DNA from: Dimorphilus gyrociliatus
Lineage: Eukaryota; Annelida; Polychaeta; Dinophilidae
Length of the DNA: 24,372 nt
Direction: 5' to 3'
Assembly: GCA_904063045.1 (NCBI GenBank)
Contig: CAJFCJ010000141.1
Span: forward strand, 1 to 24,372
Each line of letters starts with the position of its first letter. The first letter of the stretch is position 1. Below are positions 9,086 through 17,651 of this stretch, one piece after another. The notes below the pieces were generated by a model that was not told where the DNA came from, did no database searches, and saw only the letters and a list, made by a program, of their open reading frames with translations. A program made the translations under genes and the position numbers.

Positions 9086-9452
9086 TGATGAGAGGCGACT
9101 TTTTTCCAATCAGCTTTACTGTTGAATTTAAGAAATTTAATTGTTCAGGGTTATTTTGAGTAAAGAACATTGATTCCATATCAAGAATTACAAGCAAAGC
9201 TTTCATTGAATTCACTTTCTTTGTATAACTATAAAAGAAGTTTGGAAGCTTCCACAAAGGCTCAAAATAATGATCATGATTACCTACAGCAATTTGCCAA
9301 TCAACTCTTAAAGATGGATAAGGATTTATGTGTACATCTCTCCATTGTGTATCCATCTGAGAATCTGCAGTATTGTATATTCCAAAAGGGTAGATATTAT
9401 CCCCCAATGTTAAAATAAAATCCCAATTATTCTCCTTAGCCCATCTATCCAT
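9062..9452 (-). pseudogene. Tartrate-resistant (purple) acid phosphatase, 5' half
   Basis: This is a fragment of a metallophosphoesterase of the ACP5/TRAP type, which hydrolyses phosphate monoesters at a binuclear metal site. Metal-ligand blocks seen in order are FILTLGDNIYPFGI (GDN) and QIAVGNHDHY (GNHDH), then the NFFYSYTKK and ILDMES strands. After a frameshift near 9125 come KADWKKVASHHPIFSS, where the usual GHxP has become SHHP. The DWG block that should come before and the GHDH block that should follow are both absent. The left edge of the exon is preceded on the minus strand by an acceptor-like CTTGCTCTCAG and a telomere-like CCCTAACCC. The frameshift and the fusion to LRR sequence at about 9070 make this a dead chimera. 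Confidence 0.75.
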
Positions 9453-9462
9453 GCTGAGAGCA

Positions 9463-9475
9463 AGGGTTAGGGTTA
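9463..9475 (+). repeat. Telomere-like tract at the phosphatase exon edge
   Basis: AGGGTTAGGGTTA lies about 10 bp beyond the first recognisable phosphatase codon, on the side where upstream exons should be. Confidence 0.65.
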
Positions 9476-9770
9476 CAGGGGGGTTCCTTTTTAGTTGAGT
9501 ATGCCAACTTGTATATATATGCCTAACTAATAATTTACTAAAGTCTTTGCATCTGCTGGCTTCTGTAGGCTGAGATATTGGAGAAAGAAAATTAATGATT
9601 AAAAATTTTTTTCTGTTTTTTTGAATTTTTTTTTTTTGAAAATGAACAATTTGAAGGTGTACAATAATAAATTGGATTCAAAATTTAGAAATTTTGAAGC
9701 AAACTTTATGTTTGAGGTGTAAAATAGGAAAAAATGATGTTTTTTCTACATTTTGACCTCTAGCTCAAAA

Positions 9771-9866
9771 CCCAAGCCCACGATTTTTTTTATTTTTTGA
9801 ATATAGCCTTATAACATATTACTAAAACACATATCAAAAATTAAAAAAAATTGTGGGCTTGGAATT
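9771..9866. repeat. Imperfect hairpin, CCAAGCCCAC arms
   Basis: CCCAAGCCCACGATTTTTTT on the left and its near-complement (AAAAAAATTGTGGGCTTGG) on the right form arms of roughly 28 bp around a loop of about 40 nt. It lies in gene-free AT-rich DNA. It could be a small foldback element or part of a MITE. Confidence 0.55.
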
Positions 9867-10213
9867 AGAGATATTAAGCATCGAAGTTTGTGCTTGATAC
9901 AATGGTTTTTGACTAACCCATGTTTTATAAAGAAAATGTTTATTGTAATCAATGTTTTTCAGATTATAGAAACAAAATATTATTAATACTGAGCAAAATG
10001 GCATCTAACAAACTGTTAGGAATACTATAAACTGGTTTTTCCCTAACAATCCACAACTTGTTTACATACATAAGGAACATTAACAGAAATTTGTAAAGTT
10101 GATGTTGTTGACTATAATAGTTTAGGTTAGTTGTAAGGCTGATATCTAACCCTGAACAGAATCTGTAGAAATTAAATAAAGATAGTACAGATTAAAACCA
10201 ACTATTTTATTGA

Positions 10214-10713
10214 ACTTACCTATTGTAACTTGATTTACAATGGGATTATAATGGTAATCTTTGTACATTAAGCAGTGGATCTGGTTAATGTTGGCATCAG
10301 GCATATTTGCCATTTCCACAATTATGTATTTATGAAACTGTTTACCATATACAACAATTTTCTTGTTAAATAATTGCGAAAATGCTTCTATCTCAATAGA
10401 ACCCCCCCAACCTAAACAGTAATACATGGTTTTTTTATAATTATCCATATTCTGACACTCCCATTTGATCCTTTTTTTCAATGTTACATTTCCAAATAAA
10501 CTTTTATTCCCCAGATTTCCACATAGCAAATGTCCCACAATAAATTTTCTTAAAACATTTGGACATGTAAACCTTGTCTGAAAGTAGAGAGCTAAACAGG
10601 CAATTTCCATCCCCTGGTACAATGACATATGTTAAATGTTGACTGTTGGTGATATTATAAACCCTGATTTGGTGACCTTTTCTTTCTTTCAGCTCTTCTC
10701 TATTATTATTATT

Positions 10714-10744
<31 letters not shown>

Positions 10745-11160
10745 GTAGCTGGTGCTGATAACAGACATTTGAAATTTATAATTTTTAATGCCTGTTGCTT
10801 TGTAATTGTAACTCCTGCTGCTAACCCTGATTTATTGTGATTTGTTAGTTGATTGCTGTCATCATCAAATACATCATCATCATTATCATTGTGTATTAGC
10901 TTTTGTAAGTTGAATAATATAACTTTCTGCTGGTATTTACAATGTAATTTTTTAAGTTGAACATGACACTGTGTACTTTGTATTATAGATTGAAAATCTT
11001 TTTGTATATGGTTTTTAGTCATTTTCAATCTATAATTTAATTTAAGCTTTGTAAACTCTATAACACAATTAATGGAATGAAGTTTGATTGTAGGTTGAAG
11101 AAAGGATTTTTTCCCTTTAAAGTGTGAAAGAAATATATTGACCTCAAATGACCTCAACAA
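10214..11160 (-). pseudogene. OTU-domain cysteine protease (deubiquitinase-like), frameshifted
   Basis: OTU proteases cleave ubiquitin chains; related domains also occur in transposon proteins. From ATG 11160 the frame has about 140 residues of low-complexity N-terminus, including an Asp-rich DNDDDVFDDD and an Asn run coded by the AAC/AAT repeat at 10701-10744. Then comes VPGDGNCLFSS with the catalytic Cys codon at 10600-10602. The rest of the domain is in another frame from about 10595 down: FQTRFTCPNVLRKFIVGHLL, LGWGGSIEIEAFSQLF, IVVYG, and YKDYHYNPIV with the catalytic His codon at 10251-10253. All key motifs survive and only one frameshift separates them. A strong AGGTAAGT donor at 10220/10219 implies further exons toward lower coordinates. 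R1 copy C lies 1.4 kb upstream in the same orientation. This is either a recent pseudogene or a one-base sequence error. Confidence 0.75.
10701..10744. repeat. ATT/GTT trinucleotide microsatellite
   Basis: (ATT)n changes into (GTT)n over about 44 bp. It is in frame within the OTU gene, where it encodes a run of about 14 asparagines on the minus strand. Confidence 0.9.
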
Positions 11161-11649
11161 ACTTCTCTTGCATCTCTCTAAATTTTATAGAAATCATATT
11201 AAAATTAAAAGACAAGTTTAGATATAGTTATATAGGTCAATATAAAAAATAACAACTGATTTAAAATTTCAATATACTAATATAATTGAAATTTGTTAAG
11301 AAAGTATGCAAAAATGATTGTTACAGAGGAGATGAAATAATGATTTTCAAATAATTATCTTGTATATTTAATGACAAAATACTTTATTTAAAAAATATCA
11401 AGATAAATGTCAAATCTTTACCATTGATAATTGTAGCCCTTTATCCTTTGTCGAGACAAAACACTAGGTTGGAGGGTGAAATTTAGGGTTGAATAATTTC
11501 ACAGAGTTCAATAAATTCAAATTCAAAATTTGTCCATAAAACTACATATATAGATTTTGTGTAGATTTGGCAGATGAATGTTACTGCATTCTCTTTTTCA
11601 CAAAACAATATCAAGTGTTAAAAAGTAATTTATACTAGCTATTGTTCCA
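11161..11649. other. AT-rich stretch, no gene seen
   Basis: This is the 5' side of the OTU gene. No supported coding sequence, RNA or repeat was recognised. Confidence 0.5.
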
Positions 11650-11731
11650 TATGGTAGAGGTTGAATTGAATAGTTTGAATTAGTGAAATTGTTTGATTCA
11701 AGGGCCTCTCTGCAATTTCTATAAGTTGATT
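11650..11731 (-). pseudogene. Possible fibrinogen-like domain opening exon
   Basis: The minus strand reads STYRNCREALESNNFTNSNY followed by SIQPLPYGT. The pattern 'C-x-EAL-x-S-x3-T-x-S-x-Y-x-IQP' is the usual start of extracellular fibrinogen-like and related domains. An acceptor-like GAGCTTAG|AA sits at 11732 and a weak donor (GTATAA) follows at about 11636. No continuation of the domain was found on either side, so this is an isolated exon or fragment. Confidence 0.35.
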
Positions 11732-11734
11732 CTA

Positions 11735-12323
11735 AGCTCAAAATTTCAAATGACCTCAGTAAATAGAAAAATAGAAAATAGTATGCATTTTTCACAGAGA
11801 GAAAGAGAGAAAATATACAAAATGTTAGAATTGTTACCAAACAAATGCATGTCATTCAAAATTAATAAAGGTTAAAGCTATTTGGAATTATTTTAAACCT
11901 TAGTCAATATTTTTCAATTATACAGATAAATATTTAATGCTCTTTGAGTATTAACCCTCCAAAATATACCAAAAGAGCATTTAATATTCTAAATTGATAT
12001 TTAGAAATGGGACAGAGACTTGGCCCATTTTATAAGACTAGCATTATATGAATATGAGCCATATATATATAAAGTAAACAGCTAAAAAATCCAGATACTG
12101 CAAATTTTGATAGGTCAATGTTAAAAATCCGGATTTGCATTTAAATAGATGTCTTAAACAGTAATTTTAAGTTAGATATTTCATAATTAAATCTTAATGT
12201 TTATATTTAATTTTCTTAGATTGATTATGCTACATATGTTCATCTATTCAAATCAGAGGTTTAAAAATTGTTCTAAGGTGTGATAATAGTTGTACAATCA
12301 AACATATACCTAAAGCATCAATT
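11735..12323. other. AT-rich stretch, no gene seen
   Basis: Open frames on the two strands here mirror each other and have no recognisable content. No repeat family member was identified. Confidence 0.5.
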
Positions 12324-12569
12324 ATGGAAGAACATTTTGACAATGAGAGGTTACCAACTGTGGAAGGTGTTGAGACTTCCATTGAAAGTTTACCCAAGGA
12401 GAATAATGATGGAGATGGTCAATTACAAGTATTTGAAAATGGAAGTCAAAGAGAGAAAAAGTTACTTGTACACAATAATAATTCTTTTACTATAAAAGGA
12501 CAGTACAAAAGTATAATTTATAAAATTGCTATTAGAACTAATAATGACATAGACAGGTTCCATAATTGA
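12324..12569 (+). pseudogene. FLYWCH-type zinc-finger relic
   Basis: An 81-codon frame begins at a true ATG with an acidic head (MEEHFDNERLPTVEGVE). A stretch with FLYWCH layout follows: VFENGSQREKKLLVH, then SFTIKGQYKS, then IYKIAIRTNN. The aromatic/GSQ/K-LLV/SFT order fits the domain. The conserved Trp-x-Cys and the second Cys and His are lost (IYKIAI in place of YWxC), so zinc binding is unlikely. The acidic head plus VFENGSQ parallels the fragment at 2807-3040. R1 copy C starts about 15 bp after the stop codon in the opposite orientation. It is likely a remnant of a DNA transposon protein. Confidence 0.5.
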
Positions 12570-12584
12570 TTAAATGGTAATTTA

Positions 12585-13290
12585 TGTACTTTGTTGTATT
12601 GTAAATGTAGGAATTTCTGCTTCTTCAGAACAGTATTTGTTGTCCTCTTCAATCATTTATCAATTCAGCAAAGTACTCAAACAAATAGAACCTTTTAAGT
12701 TTGTGCACAATCAGTATTAACAAATGTAATTTTGGTAGAAATTAAAAAACAAAACACCAGTATTTTGTCCAATGGTTATGTATTAAGTAAATCAGTTTCT
12801 AGTTCTAAACAAGTAAGTTTAAGCAGCCAGCTAACAGTTAAAGAACTGAACTGACAAGCTGGGGAAATGTATTTCCTTTTTTACATTTCCCAAAGCTTGG
12901 CTTCAAATGGTGAAAGGATTAGGAGGGCAAAATATAGCAGTCTCATAATCCACAAGTAACAAAAATATGAAAGACTGTTATATCACACATATAGAATACA
13001 ATGATGAGATGAAGACCACATGGCCATGTGGCACAGGCCTGCTTCAGTAGCATCTGGTATTGCCTAAGATGTAACAAATTTCACATGCATCTTTTCTGTG
13101 TGCTTTGTTCCTTTGTTAATTGCGTAGCCACTCCATCTAATATGGGCAAAGAATCTATTTCCAATGAAATAGAGTTCTTTCTAAAGTTCTAGAATCTTAT
13201 TCTACGAAATAAAAGACTTTCAAAAGTTGGACCATTATAATTGCCACGAAATAGAAGTTATTCTAAAATTCATTTATATCTAAAGTCTAA
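12585..13290 (-). repeat. R1 repeat copy C (long form)
   Basis: This is one of the two longest R1 copies. In minus-strand order it has a tandem block of about 45-50 bp units (CTTTAGAAAGA, TCTATTTCGTGG, AATTATAATGG) at 13130-13290, then AACAAAGGAACAAAGC, TGATATAACAGTCTTTCATA, ATTATGAGACTG, CCAAGCTTTGG and a decayed TATA (TAAAAAAGG). TTAGAACTAGAAACT and the conserved frame with YCSEEAEIPT follow, ending at ACAACAAAGTACA. It pairs with copy D (17652-18393) as a 0.7-kb inverted repeat 4.4 kb apart, flanking the GPCR gene. Confidence 0.8.
12607..12666 (-). pseudogene. R1 mini reading frame, copy C
   Basis: Starting at ATGATTGAAGAG on the minus strand, the frame encodes MIEEDNKYCSEEAEIPT and further residues, then a stop. 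Compared with copy D it has one extra codon and otherwise mostly conservative changes. The approximate limits are read from alignment of the copies. Confidence 0.4.
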
Positions 13291-13570
13291 ATAGGGGTTG
13301 GGTGCGAACGTACCTGTTAGCAAATATTTCCAACCATGAAAACATTTTAGGAAAGGGTTAGTTTGAATATTTGGATGAATTTATTGTTAGAGGGGCTCCA
13401 ATTTAGGGTTAGGGAATATAAAAAACACAGATATTACACTCAATTTCAGATATATTAAGGTAGGCTTCAACCCGCCTTGGGTATGTTCGCACCCCCATCC
13501 ATCTAAATATCAATATGTCATTATGTGGAAGTGTACAATTTAAGTGCAATACCAGATGCTACTGAAGCAG
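13039..13570. repeat. 25-bp perfect inverted repeat around a MITE-like segment
   Basis: CTGCTTCAGTAGCATCTGGT plus five bases at 13039-13063 is exactly reversed at 13546-13570. Both are pieces of R1, in opposite orientations, so an R1 fragment has been inverted or a second R1 fragment captured. The MITE-like element lies between them. Confidence 0.7.
13294..13500. mobile_element. MITE-like element with GGGTGCGAACxTACC ends
   Basis: A segment of about 205 bp is bounded by near-complementary ends: GGGGTTGGGTGCGAACGTACC on the left and GGTATGTTCGCACCCCC on the right. It has no coding capacity. It contains a telomere-like tract (TTTAGGGTTAGGG, 13403-13414). It abuts the end of R1 copy C. Its size and ends suit a non-autonomous DNA transposon. 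No clear target-site duplication was found. Confidence 0.55.
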
Positions 13571-13882
13571 ACTTCATTAGAAATTTTGGAAAAATCTTGT
13601 CAACTCTACTTGGAAATTAAATGAAATGTATAAGATTCTTAGTTTAGAACTCATTACTGTAGGTTAGGGTTAAATTTTTGATATTAAAATACTAAGCCAC
13701 CTATTACCAGTTTTTACAATAGAAATATTCATACCCTTTATTGTTAATCACTGGCTTAGTAGGGAGGCAACAACTGTTGCATCAGAAAAAAAATAACAAT
13801 TCACCAATTCATTAAACTTTCTTCTGGCTATCTTTCAGCTAAAAGTATAGCCATTGTATTTATGAAAATTCTGCTGGGAAAG

Positions 13883-13890
13883 TATATAAG
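13883..13890 (+). promoter_or_regulatory. Candidate TATA box for the GPCR gene
   Basis: TATATAAG lies about 100 bp upstream of the GPCR start codon, at a suitable distance for a short 5' leader. In such AT-rich DNA this could be chance. Confidence 0.35.
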
Positions 13891-13985
13891 AACATATGAA
13901 AAGTGAAATGATGCCTTTGTGTTGCATATAATGAAAAATTGATTACTTCTTCCTCCTATAAAAATATGAGGATAGCATTGAAAGA

Positions 13986-14882
13986 GTGCAGAAGACAAAA
14001 GATACAAACATGGATGAGATCACGATATTCTTTTTCATCTTTCTATTCATTGGTTTATTTTGCAATGGTCTTATCTTGTTTGTTTATGGAAAATATGAAA
14101 ATGTTCGAAATGGTTTAATAATATTTATACCGGCACTAACAATATGTGATTTATTTACAATCATTTGGAATTTTTCAAAATATTTCATTAAAAATTCCAC
14201 AACACTTCAAAATATTTTCCCGCCATTTTGTATTTTTATTCAATTTTACTTTATTATAATTTATAATCAGTCACAATATTTTCTATTTTTGTCATTTATC
14301 TATAGATACATTACAGTAAAATTCTCTTTTCATTATCCAAATATCCTAACAGTTAGAAGATCAATTATAATCATAATTTCAATCATTCTATTTTCAACAT
14401 TGATCTGTCTATTTCCAGTTTATTTGGCAAATGTAGATTTCAAGTCAAAAAAGAAATTATGTAGTGGATATGCCAGTTATCATAAAATATATAGTTTTAT
14501 TTATTTATCATTTTTCCTTCCAACCTTGGCAGGAGCTTTAATTTTGCATATAAAAATATTGAGAATTGCTAAAAAACATTCAAGAGATATTGAAAGGCAA
14601 ACAAAAAAAATACAATCAATTTCTAGATCATCTAAAATGACATTAATTCAATTATTTGTTATTATTTTATTGTGGATTTGTTTGTCAATTGTAACATTCT
14701 TACAGATGAATAATTACCAACTTTTCAATGCCAGAATGCTTTTATTCATTGATTTCCTTGTGTTCCTCCAGGCAATAGTTAATCCTATTATTACCATATT
14801 TGGTCATAATTCTATTAAAGTAGCACTAAGTAAATTGATCAAGTTTCGAAGAAGTACATCTGTAATGCCTAGTGAATCGTAA
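13986..14882 (+). CDS. Rhodopsin-class 7TM receptor (orphan, single exon)
   Basis: This is an intact 298-residue frame with seven hydrophobic segments. Class A landmarks are N27 in 'CNGLILF' (TM1), D55 in 'TICDLF' (TM2), C82 at the top of TM3 with C159 in the second extracellular loop as disulfide partner, R107 in 'IYRY' (the DRY site with Asp replaced), P179 in TM5 and N266-P267 in 'NPIIT' (NPxxY with Tyr replaced by Thr). TM6 has 'LLWICLS' without the usual Pro. The third loop is short and basic (about residues 190-217), which suits G-protein coupling. The second Met (residue 9) is an equally plausible start, since it begins right before TM1. Length, lack of introns and relaxed motifs resemble lineage-expanded chemoreceptor-like GPCRs. 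The ligand is unknown. It is flanked by inverted R1 copies. Confidence 0.85.
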   Translation: MQKTKDTNMDEITIFFFIFLFIGLFCNGLILFVYGKYENVRNGLIIFIPALTICDLFTIIWNFSKYFIKNSTTLQNIFPPFCIFIQFYFIIIYNQSQYFLFLSFIYRYITVKFSFHYPNILTVRRSIIIIISIILFSTLICLFPVYLANVDFKSKKKLCSGYASYHKIYSFIYLSFFLPTLAGALILHIKILRIAKKHSRDIERQTKKIQSISRSSKMTLIQLFVIILLWICLSIVTFLQMNNYQLFNARMLLFIDFLVFLQAIVNPIITIFGHNSIKVALSKLIKFRRSTSVMPSES

Positions 14883-15904
14883 TGTTTCTGCTTATGCTGT
14901 TTGTCAGGTGCCTGGAAATCTTCTATTCATTATACTTTTGCACATAGAGTGTTAGAAATTCAATAGAAGCTTCACATTACTTTTGTCATAAATGTGAATA
15001 TATATCTTATTCATAAATTTATCCTATTCATCCATCATACAAGAAATAATCATTGGTGAATGCATTTATCTACAGATTTTACAATTGGCACACTTTGAGC
15101 AAACAATTCAGTTATATTGAAATTCTACAAATTTTCAAACTTATGTTTAGTCATGCAAACTTGGCTTAAGACTATTGGAATATGTTTTAATTACTCTTTG
15201 GTCAAAATGCAATGGCTACAACCTTCTTTAACATTCACTTTATCTATTGTGTTTAAGCAATGAAGTCTGTATTTCAGATAGACACTGATAAAATACATAT
15301 TCTCACCAAACACTTGTTTGTCTTCCTCAGTTCAGGTTTATTTGTCATCAGGTCATTCATTTTTTCTTCTTTTGATTTTAAACACCTTGTTCTCTTCAGA
15401 ATTCCTTTATGCCAATTTTTTCCATCTGTTCACTCCTGTAATGTTGATTTTGGAGATGTTCTGACACATATCAGTTTTCTTACATAAGCTTCATATTGTT
15501 TGAATGCATGCTTTCATTCATTCTTTCCCATAATTCCATAATAAGAATAGTTGGCAACAAACTATTGCAAAGAATTGAGTAGTTAGAAACAATCAAGTCT
15601 TGATTGCTTAATAAGGTGACAATTATCCCCTTTAGCTAACCACTTATCATTGCCACAGTCAACAAAAGGGTTAAGAAGATCACAAAATTCAATAAAAAAT
15701 TTCTATGAAAATCTAGGTCAGGGTTAGGGTTTACAAAAGGTTTTTTTTGACTAAATCAAAAAAGAGAAACAGAATTCTCACATTTCAAGAGTCCCAAATG
15801 ATTTTGGGAAGCAGTCAAAGAAAAAATACACCAAAATTGACATTTAAAACAATTTACAAAAGAAAAAATTTTTTCAAAAAATTGTGCACTTTGGAATTAT
15901 AATA
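14883..15904. other. Intergenic, no gene seen
   Basis: Only short unsupported frames occur here (one of about 75 codons at 15260 shows no domain). A telomere-like GGGTTAGGGTTT lies at 15721-15732. Confidence 0.5.
15721..15732 (+). repeat. Interstitial telomere-like tract
   Basis: GGGTTAGGGTTT, about 170 bp before the left arm of the R2 inverted repeat. Confidence 0.6.
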
Positions 15905-16359
15905 TTGTACAACTTTGGTTATATTTTACATGGTTGAACTGTATTATTTGATGCAACTTATACATGTACATCTTAAAACCTATGCAAGAAAATGCTATAA
16001 CATTGGCCAAACATAAGTCTGATTAGTCAGCTTCAAGGCTCATCTTTAACTATCAATAAAGGTTGGGCAAGTTATAACTTAATTAACTTGCCTAGGGTGT
16101 GGCCAAGTTATAATTCAATTAACCTTCCTAAATGTTCAACCTTGTAACATCCTCTTACTAAACATAAATATGAACTACACATTTTGGCAACTGTAAAGTG
16201 ATGATTGGTTGTCAGAGGCAAACCTCAAAGTATATAAATCCTCACTATTCTCATTCTGCATCTGGATCCAAGGACCTGGGAAGATAACCTGGAAACAACC
16301 TCCACTGGAATCATCCATCCACTCCTCAACATTGGAAGATAGTTTGGTAATTTGGCAAT
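15905..16359 (+). repeat. R2 left arm (long inverted repeat)
   Basis: These 455 bp are reversed, with only a few visible mismatches, at 20901-21354. The arm begins TGTACAACTTTGG. It holds two tandem GCAAGTTATAA/GCCAAGTTATAA blocks, a CCAAT-like ATTGGTTG, then TATATAAAT near 16231 and an initiator-like TCTCATTCTGC. Past the end of shared sequence an AATAAA lies at 16430-16435. TG start, TATA and AATAAA in that order would suit a solo LTR of roughly 580 bp whose right-hand copy is 3'-truncated. A terminal inverted repeat is the alternative. Confidence 0.8.
16231..16245 (+). promoter_or_regulatory. TATA-like motif in R2 left arm
   Basis: TATATAAATCC stands about 30 bp downstream of ATTGGTTG and about 30 bp upstream of a pyrimidine-rich TCATTCTGC. 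The whole block is also present in the right arm. Promoter function is inferred from layout only. Confidence 0.35.
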
Positions 16360-16917
16360 CTGCTATTACAAACTATCTATTCTGCTATTGAACTCTCATA
16401 TTGTTACTTGCTTAACTATTATCATTATGAATAAACCGTTTTAATTTAAACATTTGTTTAAAGGTTCAAGTAGAACCAGTATTGTTATAACTTGCAAACG
16501 CATAGATTTTGCTAACAAGAGCAGTACACTAGAATACAAACAAAGCATGTAAAATAGTGAAAATGTAATAACTAATAATTAATATATGTTTATAAAAATG
16601 TGTTAAAAAATTTAAAAAGCCTTTCTTAAGTTCTATAATTCTAATTCCAAAGTAATAGCAGGAAATAAGAACAGGAATTTTTTTATAATTCATGAGTCAT
16701 AGAAGAATATTTTTGCAAATTATATAAATTTCAACATAATTTGGAATAATGCCAAAAAAAATATTGCAGTCTTATGTAATGATTATGTATGAAAATGGCT
16801 AGTGGATATTCTATAAAATTTTTACAAATGCTAATTTTCTCATTGGCCTACATTAACCATAATCGATATATGGATAAAAAATGTGTATTTATTTAACTGT
16901 TTGGAAGACTTTTAAGG

Positions 16918-17343
16918 CAGTGGTTGAGCTTTGTTACAAGCAAAAAGGTTGAGGAAAACTTACCTGCAAAAACTTGTATCAATTGTAAATATACAACTGA
17001 GAAAAGATATCTAAAAATGATTCTCAATGCCAAAAATCTTGGATATTTAAACATGTTAACGCATCTAAGACAACTGATATTGCATAGATATTCATCAAGA
17101 GCTAATAAAATTTCATTTAAGACTCTCAAAGATGGATGGAAGCCTTTTCCTCAAAAAAAATTCATATCCTGTAAAATTTCCAACAATTCTTTAGAAGATA
17201 AAAAGCAGAAGACAAATTTGAAAGAAAAACATACAAATCACAAGAAAAACTGGTATGATGAGTATGATAAATTTTATTTAAAAACCTTTGGCATGAATTC
17301 AGGTATGGCTGATTTGGAGAAAGAAAATAGTGACAAATTTTGA
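16918..17343 (+). CDS. Unknown lysine-rich ORF, possible exon
   Basis: About 140 codons are open without an ATG at the left edge, in DNA where stops are normally frequent. The stretch is preceded by an acceptor-like TTTTAAGGCAG. The product is strongly basic, with CINCKYTTEKRYLKMILN near its start and KKFISCKIS in the middle. Near the end, YDKFYLKTFG resembles DDFYLKAFG of the PAN exon at 7775-7884, including at the DNA level, and a donor-like TCAG|GTATGG follows. I recognise no full domain. It may be an exon whose end derives from a PAN-type exon, or a transposon remnant inside the R2-bounded segment. Confidence 0.35.
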   Translation, partial: QWLSFVTSKKVEENLPAKTCINCKYTTEKRYLKMILNAKNLGYLNMLTHLRQLILHRYSSRANKISFKTLKDGWKPFPQKKFISCKISNNSLEDKKQKTNLKEKHTNHKKNWYDEYDKFYLKTFGMNSGMADLEKENSDKF

Positions 17344-17651
17344 AATAGCATCAAGAGTGATAAAAATTTTCTGAAGGTATTATATAAATGATTGTGAAAA
17401 ATAATAAAATCTATGCAAAACATTATCAAAATGTCATAAAAATCGTTTTTACAAATAGAATGAATAATTATTTGAGAGGAATAGGTGTTCAAGTTTCTTC
17501 TTTATTTAAATAAGTCTATGCTAAATGAATAATTAAAGCAATATGTTTCTGTTGTTGTTCAATAATACATCAACCAAGATAAAAGAACAGATGAATAGGA
17601 AAAAGAAGATAAAGATAAAGAGTGTGCACTTAGATATAATGATATATCAAA

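Noticed and set aside
9170-9418. Plus-strand open frame of 82 codons
   Set aside because: It is the antisense of the phosphatase fragment, whose metal-binding motifs are clear on the minus strand.
11598-11875. Full 85-codon minus-strand frame and its plus-strand partner
   Set aside because: Only the short 11650-11731 part resembles a domain; the rest is hydrophobic AT-rich translation or antisense.
15260-15487. 75-codon plus-strand frame
   Set aside because: No recognisable feature; its length is within what chance allows on the less stop-rich strand.
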